This document shows, one piece after another, positions 1 through 6,307 of a DNA stretch of 7,302 nucleotides (its first letter is position 1; each line of letters opens with the position of its first letter). The stretch is taken from the NCBI GenBank assembly GCA_913062745.1, contig CAJXXJ010000180.1:1-7302 (forward strand), read 5' to 3'. A model generated the notes under the pieces. The model was not told the DNA's origin. It made no database searches and worked only from the letters and a program-made list of their open reading frames with translations. Position numbers and translations under genes: made by a program. Origin of the DNA: an uncultured Phaeodactylibacter sp. Lineage in GTDB: Bacteria; Bacteroidota; Bacteroidia; Chitinophagales; Saprospiraceae.

Positions 1-1232
1 TGGCGGGCATCCCCTCCAATGAGCGGCGCAACTGGAGCACGCCTTTTTGCTTCAACCCCCTCAACCCTAAGAGCTTGTATTACGGCACCAACCGGCTGTA
101 CAAAAGCACCAACCGCGCCGGCTTTTGGGAAGCCATCAGCCCCAACTTGGCCGGGGATGAGCCCGATGCCAACCTGGCATTTGGCACCCTCACCTCTATT
201 GCCGTATCTCCGGTGGATACACAGGTCATCCTCATCGGCACGGACAACGGCCGGGTGTGGCGAACCGAAGACGGCGGTGCCAACTGGTCTGCAGTGGATG
301 CTCCGCTGCCGCAGCGCTGGGTGACCCGGGTAGCCTGCAGCCCCGAGGACCGGGAAACGGCCTACGTCACTTTTTCCGGCTACCAGCAGAATGAGTACCT
401 GCCGCACGTATTCAAAACCACCGATGGCGGGCAGAATTGGACGGATATTTCCGGCGGGCTGCCGGAACTGCCGGTCAACGAGATCATCGCGGCCCCCGAT
501 GCGCCGGAGCATTTGTACCTTAGCAACGATGCCGGCGTGTTTGTAAGTTACAACAGCGGCGGCAGTTGGCAGTCGGTCGGGCAGGGCCTGCCTCCGGTCA
601 TCGTTAGCGACCTGACGCTGCACAGCCCCAGCCAAACGCTGTTTGCCGGCACCTACGGACGGTCGATGTACCGCCTGCCGCTGGCACAACTGCCGGGCCC
701 GGCTGCTCCACTGACAGGGCAGGTGCTCCGCCCGAACGGCAGTGCGGTACCTAATGCAAGGGTGAATTTGACGCCGGCTTTCAATGAAATGATCAAAACG
801 GATAGCGAAGGGCAGTTTGCTTTGCCGGGGCTCGCGGCCGGCGAAGACTACAGCCTGCAGGTGTCCCGGCCAGATGCAGCCGCTAACGGCATTTCCAATT
901 TCGACATCCTAATCGTTTTCCGGCATTTGCTCGGGACCACTCCTTTCAGCAGCCCCTATGATTATCTGGCGGCAGACGTTAATAATTCTGAGTCGATCAG
1001 CACGCTCGACATCATCGGCATGCAACGCATTATACTGGGTATGGATACGACTTTTACCAACCCCAACCGCTGGCACTTTTTGCCGGAAGGCTATACCTTC
1101 CAGAACCCCTCCAACCCCTGGTCGCTGCCTTTGCCCGAGGGGCAGGACATCCCTGACTTGCCGGCTGTACCGGCAGAGCAACGCTTCATCGGCGTCAAAG
1201 TGGGGGATTTGAATATGGACGCCAATTTGTAA
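1..1232 (+). CDS. Secreted Asp-box (BNR/sialidase-like) beta-propeller protein with CarboxypepD_reg-like and dockerin-like C-terminal modules, 5'-truncated
   Basis: The reading frame (codons from base 3) is open at the left edge, so the N-terminus and any signal peptide are missing; 409 residues are visible. Four Asp-box-like motifs occur at 105-128 (STNRAGFW, degenerate), 264-287 (TEDGGANW), 417-440 (TTDGGQNW) and 546-569 (SYNSGGSW), with the spacing of beta-propeller blades. They are typical of BNR/sortilin-like proteins and do not show sialidase activity by themselves. A carboxypeptidase-regulatory-like beta-sandwich follows at about 711-870 (TGQVLRPNGSAVPNARV). Next is a dockerin-like region at about 885-1040 (NFDILIVFRHLLG, then AADVNNSESISTLDIIG). 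The tail has WHFLPEGYTF and ends in GVKVGDLN. Such modules are frequent in secreted Saprospiria proteins. No type IX secretion C-terminal domain follows the module. A TTG at 75 could start a shorter frame, but homologous-looking sequence continues upstream. The substrate or partner is unknown. The gene probably heads an operon with the lipoprotein 18 nt downstream. Confidence 0.85.
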   Translation, partial: AGIPSNERRNWSTPFCFNPLNPKSLYYGTNRLYKSTNRAGFWEAISPNLAGDEPDANLAFGTLTSIAVSPVDTQVILIGTDNGRVWRTEDGGANWSAVDAPLPQRWVTRVACSPEDRETAYVTFSGYQQNEYLPHVFKTTDGGQNWTDISGGLPELPVNEIIAAPDAPEHLYLSNDAGVFVSYNSGGSWQSVGQGLPPVIVSDLTLHSPSQTLFAGTYGRSMYRLPLAQLPGPAAPLTGQVLRPNGSAVPNARVNLTPAFNEMIKTDSEGQFALPGLAAGEDYSLQVSRPDAAANGISNFDILIVFRHLLGTTPFSSPYDYLAADVNNSESISTLDIIGMQRIILGMDTTFTNPNRWHFLPEGYTFQNPSNPWSLPLPEGQDIPDLPAVPAEQRFIGVKVGDLNMDANL

Positions 1233-1250
1233 CCTGTAAACCCTGATAAT

Positions 1251-2072
1251 ATGAATTTCCAACGCCTTTTCCTGATGCTCTTTTCCTGCGCCTTACTCTT
1301 GGGCAGCTGCTCTGGGCTGAGCCATCTGGAGTCTGCGCAATCTGCCTTTAGCCAGGCGGCCGAAATTGAAAACACGAACCGGTACAGCTACGAACGGGAG
1401 GTATCCGCTTCGCCGGCTATTTACTACCAACTGGCACAAACCGAAATTGAGCAGGCGCTGAAAAAAGAACGGAAACTGGAAGGCCTCCGCCTGCTCGGGC
1501 ATGCCCTGGCGCTAAAGGCTATGACGGAGTGGCGGCTGAAGGAATACGGTGCCGCAAGAATATCCTCGAAAGAGGCCCTGCGCGCTTTTGACCGGCTGGA
1601 GCAACGGCAGTCCCGGGATGAAGCGATGATGCTGGCGCTGCCGGATCTGATTCAGCTGGACAGCAGCCGGGCAGAAATCTTCACCTTCTTTGCCACGAAA
1701 CGCAGCCTGCCGGAGGCGGAGGCCTTCTACGCTGCAGAGGTACACAATTTGGAAAACCCGCAGCAAGGTGGCCTGTATGCAGCGGTGGAAGCATTGGAAA
1801 AGCTGCAATTGCCGCCGGGGGCACCGCCCACGCTCGAGGCTTACTTCCTTCAGGCCCGGCTGGCCGGGCTGCAGAGCTGGGACCGCGCGCTGGACTTCAT
1901 GCGCCAAACCATCCTCTCCGGCGAGGCCGAGCGCGACCGGCTTGACGAGCGGTACAGCCAGGAATACGAACAGTATCTGCAGCCCCGTAAGGCCGCAGCA
2001 CTGGAACGGCTGCAGGAGGTACTGCCAGGTGGAACGGCGCACCCGGTTTACCAATTTTGGAAGCTGCGCTAA
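1251..2072 (+). CDS. Predicted lipoprotein, alpha-helical with a TPR-like repeat, function unknown
   Basis: The 273-residue protein starts at an ATG 18 nt after the preceding stop, which suggests co-transcription. There is no Shine-Dalgarno sequence, as usual in Bacteroidota. Residues 1-20 form a lipoprotein signal: Arg5, a hydrophobic stretch at 6-17, and a lipobox LGSC with the acylated cysteine at position 20. No acidic patch of the type known as a surface-export signal in some Bacteroidota lipoproteins follows the cysteine, so a periplasm-facing location is possible but not certain. The mature part is almost entirely helical and charged. Residues 81-116 (from LLGHALALKAMTEWRL) resemble one tetratricopeptide repeat, and 155-225 contain further helix pairs. 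No catalytic motif is visible. I do not recognise the family. Helical-repeat lipoproteins of this kind often serve as scaffolds, but that is inference. The gene is complete and in frame with no sign of decay. Confidence 0.85.
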   Translation: MNFQRLFLMLFSCALLLGSCSGLSHLESAQSAFSQAAEIENTNRYSYEREVSASPAIYYQLAQTEIEQALKKERKLEGLRLLGHALALKAMTEWRLKEYGAARISSKEALRAFDRLEQRQSRDEAMMLALPDLIQLDSSRAEIFTFFATKRSLPEAEAFYAAEVHNLENPQQGGLYAAVEALEKLQLPPGAPPTLEAYFLQARLAGLQSWDRALDFMRQTILSGEAERDRLDERYSQEYEQYLQPRKAAALERLQEVLPGGTAHPVYQFWKLR

Positions 2073-2084
2073 AGTTCGCTGCTT
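2061..2084. terminator. Weak hairpin spanning both convergent stop codons
   Basis: AAGC(t)GCG at 2061-2068 pairs with CGC(t)GCTT at 2077-2084 around an 8-nt loop, with one T-T mismatch. The stop codons of the lipoprotein (2070-2072) and of yraN (2083-2085, complement) both fall in or beside it. There is no U-tract on either side, so intrinsic termination would be weak. It is the only candidate in the 10-nt gap between the convergent genes. Confidence 0.25.
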
Positions 2085-2448
2085 ACAGGCCGGGGAAGAA
2101 AGCATCAGGAAGGTGCCTGAGCTCGTAATCTTCGGCGCTTCGGTAGAGGATGGAGACCAGGTCGAAACGGATTTCATCCTGGTGGTTGATCTGCTCGATG
2201 TAGGCATGGGCGGCACTTGTCAGCAGGCGCTCTTTGCTAGCTGTGACGAAATACTCCGGTTCGCCCAGCCGGTTGCTGCTGCGGGTTTTGACTTCCACGA
2301 AGACAAGAATCGGGCCATCCAATGCGATGAGGTCGACTTCCGCACGCCGGTAGCGCCAACCGTGCTCCAGAATACGGAAGCCTTTTTCCTCCAGATGCTG
2401 CCGGGCAATTTCCTCCCCGGCTTTGCCGAGTTCATTGTGGGTGGCCAT
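2083..2448 (-). CDS. yraN: YraN/UPF0102 family protein, predicted nuclease of the restriction-endonuclease-like fold
   Basis: The 121-residue length is normal for the family. The N-terminus MATHNELGKAGEEIA matches the usual YraN opening (short tail, then a helix with the conserved Gly-Glu). The core motif runs RAEVDLIA (Glu37, Asp39), then VFVEVKTR (Glu52, Val53, Lys54). This is the E...D...ExK arrangement of the PD-(D/E)xK-like fold and would bind metal if active. The family is related to Holliday-junction resolvases by fold; its cellular role is poorly defined. A longer frame extends to 2517, but it would lie inside the upstream amidohydrolase gene and adds non-family sequence. The ATG at 2448, 2 nt after that gene's stop, is therefore chosen. 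The spacing indicates one mRNA with the M20 gene and probably translational coupling. The 3' end lies 10 nt from the convergent lipoprotein gene. Confidence 0.93.
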   Translation of the reverse strand: MATHNELGKAGEEIARQHLEEKGFRILEHGWRYRRAEVDLIALDGPILVFVEVKTRSSNRLGEPEYFVTASKERLLTSAAHAYIEQINHQDEIRFDLVSILYRSAEDYELRHLPDAFFPGL

Positions 2449-2450
2449 GC

Positions 2451-3647
2451 TTAGTTGTTGTGTTCCAGTTCTTTCAGCGCCAGCCAGGCCATCAGGCCGG
2501 TGCTGAGCGCCAGGCAATCTTCATCTACATCGAATGTATTGGTGTGTATAGGCGAAGTGATGCCCTTAGCCGGATTGCCGGTGCCGAGGCGGTAGAAGCA
2601 GGCGGGCATTTCCTGGGAGTAGTACGCAAAGTCCTCGGCCGTCATCCGTATAGGCAACTCTATTACATTCTCTTTGCCCAGGTATTCTTCCGACCACTGC
2701 CGCACTTTGTGAGTCAGCTCATCGTGATTGATTAGCGTGGGGTAGCCCACTTCGATGCGCAGGTCGCAGCTACCGCCCATACCCTCGGCGATGGACTCGG
2801 CCAGGCGTTTCATGCGCTGATGGGCGTCGAAGCGCCAATCCTCATTCATAGTACGGAAGGTACCCTGCAGTTTCACTTCGTTGGGTATCACATTCGTAGC
2901 GCCTCCGGTGGAAGCAATGTGCCCGAAGGTGAGTACGGTAGGGATGGTGGGGCTGCTGTTGCGGCTGACGACCTGCTGCATCGCTGTGATGATGTGGGAA
3001 GTAATGACGATGGGGTCGATGCAGTCATGAGGCAAAGCGCCGTGCCCCCCTTTTCCGGTAACGGTCATGTAGAGCTCGTCGGCGGAAGCCATATACATAC
3101 CGGGCCGCATACCGATTTTACCTACTTCCAGAGGGGGGTGTACGTGCTGCCCGAAGATGCTCCGGGGTTTGGGGTTTTCGAGTACGCCTTCTTTGATCAT
3201 GATGGACGCACCGCCCGGCAGGCGTTCTTCAGCGGGCTGGAAAATCAGCTTGATGGTACCGTCAAATTCTTCCCGCAGTTCATTGAGGATACGGGCAGCC
3301 CCCAGCAGAGAAGAGGTGTGCACATCGTGGCCGCAGGCGTGCATAATGCCTTCGTTTCGGGATTTGTAAGGCACCTCATTGGCTTCAGTGATGGGCAGGG
3401 CGTCGATATCTGCCCGCAGGGCGACTACCTTGTCGCTGCCGTTGCGGCCGTGGATAAGGCCTACAACGCCGTTTTCCGCTACGCCGTGCTCGTGGGGGAT
3501 GCCCATGGCTTTGAGCTGGCCGGCGATGTAGCGCCCGGTCTCCGTTTCCTGAAAGGACAGTTCAGGGTGTTGGTGAAGGTGGCGGCGGATGCCGATGGTA
3601 TCTTTATGAAACTGATGTGCGAGTCGCTGAATTTTTTCCTTTAACAT
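2451..3647 (-). CDS. M20-family (M20D) metal-dependent amidohydrolase/peptidase, N-acyl amino acid hydrolase-like
   Basis: The 398 residues match the normal length of the family that removes acyl groups from N-acyl amino acids (hippurate/IAA-amino-acid hydrolase group); the exact substrate cannot be read from sequence. In order: RRHLHQHPELSF at 21-32, LRADIDALP at 78-85, the metal motif HACGHD at 103-108 (Cys105, His107), FQPAEE at 136-141 (Glu140/141), GQHVHP at 166-171 (His168), a lid domain with GHGALPHDCIDP at about 201-212, TAEDFAYY near 336, and the final metal histidine in HTNTFDVDE (His368). All expected dinuclear metal ligands are present, so it should be active. There is no signal peptide, so it is cytosolic. 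The frame extends to 3683, but ATG 3647 gives the family N-terminus (MLKEKIQRLA). A -7 promoter box at 3670-3677 lies inside the longer version, which argues against it. An AGGA sits 3 nt before the ATG. yraN follows in the same operon. Confidence 0.95.
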   Translation of the reverse strand: MLKEKIQRLAHQFHKDTIGIRRHLHQHPELSFQETETGRYIAGQLKAMGIPHEHGVAENGVVGLIHGRNGSDKVVALRADIDALPITEANEVPYKSRNEGIMHACGHDVHTSSLLGAARILNELREEFDGTIKLIFQPAEERLPGGASIMIKEGVLENPKPRSIFGQHVHPPLEVGKIGMRPGMYMASADELYMTVTGKGGHGALPHDCIDPIVITSHIITAMQQVVSRNSSPTIPTVLTFGHIASTGGATNVIPNEVKLQGTFRTMNEDWRFDAHQRMKRLAESIAEGMGGSCDLRIEVGYPTLINHDELTHKVRQWSEEYLGKENVIELPIRMTAEDFAYYSQEMPACFYRLGTGNPAKGITSPIHTNTFDVDEDCLALSTGLMAWLALKELEHNN

Positions 3648-3669
3648 GAATCCTACGTTTTCTGTATTC

Positions 3670-3682
3670 CAAATGTACGGCA
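3670..3682 (-). promoter_or_regulatory. Bacteroidota-type -7 promoter element for the M20-yraN operon
   Basis: The - strand reads TGCCGTACATTTG, which contains TACATTTG, a full match to the Bacteroidota -7 consensus TAnnTTTG. The box ends 22 nt before the chosen ATG at 3647, so transcription would start around 3663-3666 with a leader of about 16-19 nt. No clear TTTG -33 box is visible at the usual distance; only a T-run in CAGTTTTC lies upstream and is rather close. The TGCCG preceding the box is shared with the lepA promoter. Confidence 0.6.
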
Positions 3683-3738
3683 AATGCCCGAAAACTGTGC
3701 CATCGCAGGGCCAGTCCGGCCACAGAAGTGTTTTACGT

Positions 3739-3773
3739 AACCCTCAGCAGAACCTTTACGCGGCTGAGGTTTT
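3739..3773 (+). other. Bulged hairpin with a short T-run in the M20/lepA intergenic region
   Basis: AACC-(C)-TCAGC at 3739-3748 pairs with GCTGAGGTT at 3763-3771, nine base pairs with one bulged C and a 14-nt loop. It is followed by TT and then ATAAC, so it resembles a modest + strand terminator. No + strand gene precedes it, so it might end antisense transcription over the M20-yraN operon or act as a regulatory site. A perfect 8-bp palindrome TTACGTAA (3733-3740) abuts it. Confidence 0.35.
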
Positions 3774-3810
3774 ATAACTACTGACCCGGCAGGACTGAAA
3801 GCGCCGTAAA

Positions 3811-3838
3811 AAGCCTGCAATATTTATTGCAGCGGCTT
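3811..3838. promoter_or_regulatory. Palindrome upstream of lepA: candidate operator or insulating terminator
   Basis: CTGCAATA at 3815-3822 and TATTGCAG at 3825-3832 form a perfect 8+8 bp inverted repeat with a 2-nt centre. Outer arms AAGCC (3811-3815) and GGCTT (3834-3838) allow an alternative longer stem with a 2-nt bulge. It lies just upstream of the presumed lepA -33 region. Read on the - strand the stem is followed by TTTTTAC, so it could also stop leftward transcription. The tight centre favours a protein-binding site; the U-run favours a terminator. Neither is proven. Confidence 0.4.
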
Positions 3839-3864
3839 GAATAGTTCTGCCGCAAGACTTAAAA

Positions 3865-3877
3865 TGCCGTATATTTG
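3865..3877 (+). promoter_or_regulatory. Bacteroidota-type -7 promoter element for lepA
   Basis: TGCCGTATATTTG contains TATATTTG, a full match to TAnnTTTG. Only six bases (3878-3883) separate it from the lepA ATG, so the start site should fall at or within a few bases of the start codon. A degenerate TTCTG at 3845-3849 sits 20 nt upstream, where a -33 TTTG-like box would be expected. No Shine-Dalgarno sequence is present, and none could fit on such a transcript. Confidence 0.6.
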
Positions 3878-3883
3878 TGAGCT

Positions 3884-5674
3884 ATGAAGAATATCAGGAA
3901 CTTTTGTGTAATCGCTCATATTGACCACGGAAAGAGTACCCTCTCTGACCGTCTGCTTGAATTCACCAAGACCATCGCCGACCGGGAGATGCAGGATCAG
4001 GCACTGGACAATATGGACCTGGAGCGGGAGCGCGGCATCACGATCAAGAGCCACGCCATACAGATGTACTACGAGCGGCCGTCTGACGGGGAGACGTATA
4101 CTTTCAACCTCATCGACACGCCGGGCCACGTAGACTTCAGCTATGAAGTGTCCCGCTCTATTGCGGCCTGCGAAGGCGCGCTGCTGCTCGTGGATGCCTC
4201 TCAGGGCATTCAGGCACAAACGATTTCCAACCTCTACCTGGCTATCGAGCACGACCTGGAGATTATCCCGATCCTGAATAAGGTGGATATGGAAAGCGCG
4301 ATGATAGACGAGGTTTCCGAACAGATTATTGACCTAATCGGCTGTGAGCTGGAGGACATCGTCCTGGCGAGTGGCAAAACGGGTAAAGGCGTGCCCGATA
4401 TCATGGAAGCGATCGTCAACCGGATTCCTTCCCCCAAGGGCGACCCGGAAGCACCGCTGCAAGCGCTGATTTTTGACTCGGTCTTTAATCCTTACCGGGG
4501 CGTTGTGGCTTACTTCCGTATATTAAACGGCACCCTGAACAAGGGCGAAGGCGTCCGCTTTGTCAATACCGGCAAGGAGTATGAGGCAGACGAAATTGGC
4601 GTGCTGCGCATGGTGCAGGAAGAGAAGAAACAACTACAGGCCGGCAATGTAGGCTACATCATCACCGGAATTAAGGAATCCAAAGAGATCAAAGTAGGAG
4701 ATACCATCACTTCCGTGGAAAATCCGGGCCCTGCCATTAAGGGCTTCGAGGATGTAAAGCCTATGGTATTTGCCGGTATTTTCCCGCTGGATAACGACGA
4801 CTTTGAAGACCTGCGGGACAGCCTGGAAAAGCTGCAGCTTAACGATGCTTCCCTGATTTACGAGCCGGAGACGTCGGCCGCCCTCGGCTTCGGCTTCCGC
4901 TGTGGCTTCCTGGGCATGCTGCACCTGGAGATTGTGCAAGAGCGCCTGTTCCGGGAGTTCGGTATGGATGTAATTACTACCGTGCCTAACGTATCCTACA
5001 CCGTACTGACAAAGAGAGGGGAGGAGATGACGGTGCGTACCCCTTCGGAGCTGCCGGAGCCTAATGAGCTCGATGTGGTTGAGGAACCCTACATTACTGC
5101 GCAGATCATTACCAAGCCGGACTACATCGGCGCAATTATGACGCTGTGCATGGAAAAGCGGGGTATCCTGACCAAACAGCATTACCTCACTCCGGACCGG
5201 GTGGAGCTTTCCTTTGACCTGCCGCTGGCGGAGATCGTTTTTGATTTCTACGACCGCCTGAAGTCAGTGAGCCGGGGATACGCAAGCTTTGACTATCAAC
5301 CTACTGAATACCGGGATACCGACCTGGTCAAGCTTGACATCCGCCTGAATAATGAGCCGGTGGATGCGCTGTCTGCGCTGGTGCACCGTACCAAAGCCGA
5401 GGCGTTCGGCCGGCAGATTTGCAAGAAGCTGAAAGAGCTGCTGCCCCGACAGCAATTCGTCATTGCCATTCAGGCTGCCGTGGGCGCGAAAATTATCGCC
5501 CGGGAGACCATCTCTGCTCTGCGGAAGGATGTAACGGCCAAGTGCTACGGTGGTGACATTTCGCGTAAGCGTAAACTTCTGGAAAAGCAGAAGGAAGGCA
5601 AGCGCCGTATGCGTCAGTTTGGCAAAGTGGAAGTGCCGCAGAAGGCGTTCCTTGATGTGTTGAAGCTGGATTAA
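3884..5674 (+). CDS. lepA: Elongation factor 4 (LepA), ribosome-associated translational GTPase
   Basis: The 596 residues are the standard LepA length. LepA binds ribosomes, has been described as a back-translocase, and has been linked to 30S assembly; it acts in the cytosol. GTPase motifs are all present: G1 AHIDHGKS (11-18), G2 RGIT (50-53), G3 DTPGH (78-82), G4 NKVD (132-135) and G5 ASGK (162-165). Domain II and the EF-G-like domains follow ([17 protein letters not shown] is the hallmark stretch in the middle). The LepA-specific C-terminal domain shows [20 protein letters not shown] and [13 protein letters not shown]. The catalytic histidine region (GHVDF) is intact. The ATG at 3884 gives the family's exact N-terminus (MKNIRNF). 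The gene stands alone with its own promoter 6 nt upstream and its own terminator downstream, so it is monocistronic. A lepB (signal peptidase) partner, common in Proteobacteria, is absent. Confidence 0.99.
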   Translation: MKNIRNFCVIAHIDHGKSTLSDRLLEFTKTIADREMQDQALDNMDLERERGITIKSHAIQMYYERPSDGETYTFNLIDTPGHVDFSYEVSRSIAACEGALLLVDASQGIQAQTISNLYLAIEHDLEIIPILNKVDMESAMIDEVSEQIIDLIGCELEDIVLASGKTGKGVPDIMEAIVNRIPSPKGDPEAPLQALIFDSVFNPYRGVVAYFRILNGTLNKGEGVRFVNTGKEYEADEIGVLRMVQEEKKQLQAGNVGYIITGIKESKEIKVGDTITSVENPGPAIKGFEDVKPMVFAGIFPLDNDDFEDLRDSLEKLQLNDASLIYEPETSAALGFGFRCGFLGMLHLEIVQERLFREFGMDVITTVPNVSYTVLTKRGEEMTVRTPSELPEPNELDVVEEPYITAQIITKPDYIGAIMTLCMEKRGILTKQHYLTPDRVELSFDLPLAEIVFDFYDRLKSVSRGYASFDYQPTEYRDTDLVKLDIRLNNEPVDALSALVHRTKAEAFGRQICKKLKELLPRQQFVIAIQAAVGAKIIARETISALRKDVTAKCYGGDISRKRKLLEKQKEGKRRMRQFGKVEVPQKAFLDVLKLD

Positions 5675-5698
5675 GCTTCGGAGGAATAACTTACACCA

Positions 5699-5738
5699 GA
5701 AAGGCGCTCTTACCGATTGAGGTAAAAGCGCCTTTTCT
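5699..5738 (+). terminator. Strong intrinsic terminator of lepA
   Basis: AAAGGCGCT-c-TTACC at 5700-5714 pairs with GGTAA-a-AGCGCCTTT at 5721-5735, giving 14 base pairs with one C-A mismatch and the 6-nt loop GATTGA. TTTTCT follows the stem on the + strand. The stem starts 25 nt after the lepA stop. The A-run on the left arm means it could also work in the other direction. Confidence 0.9.
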
Positions 5739-5758
5739 GATAAAATACACTTGTTTAA

Positions 5759-6110
5759 AGCTGTTGGTTTTTCGCCTGGCCAGACAGAACGGGCTGCCGT
5801 AAAAACTTACGGCCAACCCATTAAGCTGACAGCAGTACGATGTACTGAACGTCCCAACGCAGGCAAAAGCCGCCACTGCAGGCAGAGGCAGTCATGCCCG
5901 GCTGGCATAGTGTTGTCCACTATATAAGGGTATGGCGTTCACGGGAGTTTTTACAACACAGCACAGGTGCTAAAGCACCGCGCAAATGTGTTGTTTTCAG
6001 AAGGCCAGCCGGAATACCCGGGTGAATGGGCTGGCTGACGGAGGTAGTAGTCTAAGTGGCTATTTTGGGTCTGGGGATGGGAATCGGTATTTTTTTACTG
6101 AGGATACCGA
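5759..6110. other. Non-coding stretch dense in inverted repeats: possible structured RNA or dispersed repeat
   Basis: No convincing gene lies here. Eight stem-loops can be drawn: GCCGTAA/TTACGGC (5796-5813, loop AAAC), CAGTAC/GTACTG (5833-5847, loop GAT), ACTGC/GCAGT (5875-5892), ATGCC/GGCAT (5894-5908), ATAGTG/CACTAT (5907-5923), a two-level stem ACAACACA/TGTGTTGT (5953-5994) enclosing GGTGCT/AGCACC (5966-5979), GCCAGCC/GGCTGGC (6004-6035), and TCGGTAT/ATACCGA (6084-6110). GTTGG (5763-5767) and CCAAC (5813-5817) can enclose the first. The part up to about 6050 is clearly more GC-rich than the stretch after 6150. I matched it to no known RNA family. A REP-like or MITE-like repeat, a decayed element and a new RNA are all open. 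There are no obvious terminal repeats with target duplications. Confidence 0.4.
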
Positions 6111-6151
6111 AAGGAAAACCTGATAAGCAGGGGGCTTTACACCGTCAAAAA

Positions 6152-6253
6152 TTAATAATAACGGCTGCGGCTTTTCTGAGATGCTAAATTAGAAATGAAA
6201 ACCAGCCCTCCACCTACAACGAATGCTCCGGTGGCAATGTATAGGATTAACAT
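6152..6253 (-). CDS. Candidate small single-pass membrane protein (33 aa; 51 aa from an upstream ATG)
   Basis: From ATG 6253 the frame encodes MLILYIATGAFVVGGGLVFI followed by a polar, basic tail (SNLASQKSRSRYY), then TAA. Residues 2-20 make a good transmembrane helix with a Gly-rich face. By the positive-inside rule the tail would be cytoplasmic. The frame stays open upstream to another ATG at 6307, giving 51 residues with an extra hydrophobic N-terminal part. ATG 6253 was kept as the minimal supported version; it has AGG 3 nt upstream, though Bacteroidota rarely rely on that. A short hairpin CCTG/CAGG followed by TTTTCC lies about 21 nt after the stop. A TAGGTTTG promoter-like box exists far upstream at 6501-6508. 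Homologues are not known to me. Chance remains possible for so short an ORF. Confidence 0.38.
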   Translation of the reverse strand: MLILYIATGAFVVGGGLVFISNLASQKSRSRYY

Positions 6254-6307
6254 AAGCCTGACAATTTGAATGTGAACGAATGAAATGGTTATTTTCGATA
6301 TGTTCAT

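Noticed and set aside
1512..2216. 234-aa ORF antisense to the lipoprotein gene
   Set aside because: Shadow of a real gene in GC-rich DNA; no recognisable domain, and it runs into the convergent yraN gene.
1690..2454. 254-aa + strand ORF spanning lipoprotein and yraN
   Set aside because: Different frame over two well-supported genes; Arg/Cys/Trp-rich translation typical of an out-of-frame reading.
2820..3644. 274-aa ORF antisense to the M20 gene
   Set aside because: Length arises from the codon bias of the opposite strand, where all M20 metal ligands are intact.
3648..3683. Longer N-terminus for the M20 protein (from 3683)
   Set aside because: Adds non-family residues and overlaps the TAnnTTTG promoter box at 3670-3677.
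5680..5685. Perfect Shine-Dalgarno-like GGAGGA after the lepA stop
   Set aside because: No start codon follows at a usable distance; the lepA terminator begins soon after.
5691..5876. 61-aa - strand ORF after lepA
   Set aside because: Reads straight through the lepA terminator stem and the first stem-loops; no family resemblance.
5872..5878. GCCACTG, a heptamer seen in cobalamin riboswitches
   Set aside because: The other conserved blocks of that riboswitch are missing and no cobalamin-related gene is nearby.
5894..6025. 43-aa + strand ORF (starts MPGWHSVV)
   Set aside because: Covers several inverted repeats, has no recognisable feature and no promoter or ribosome-binding signal.
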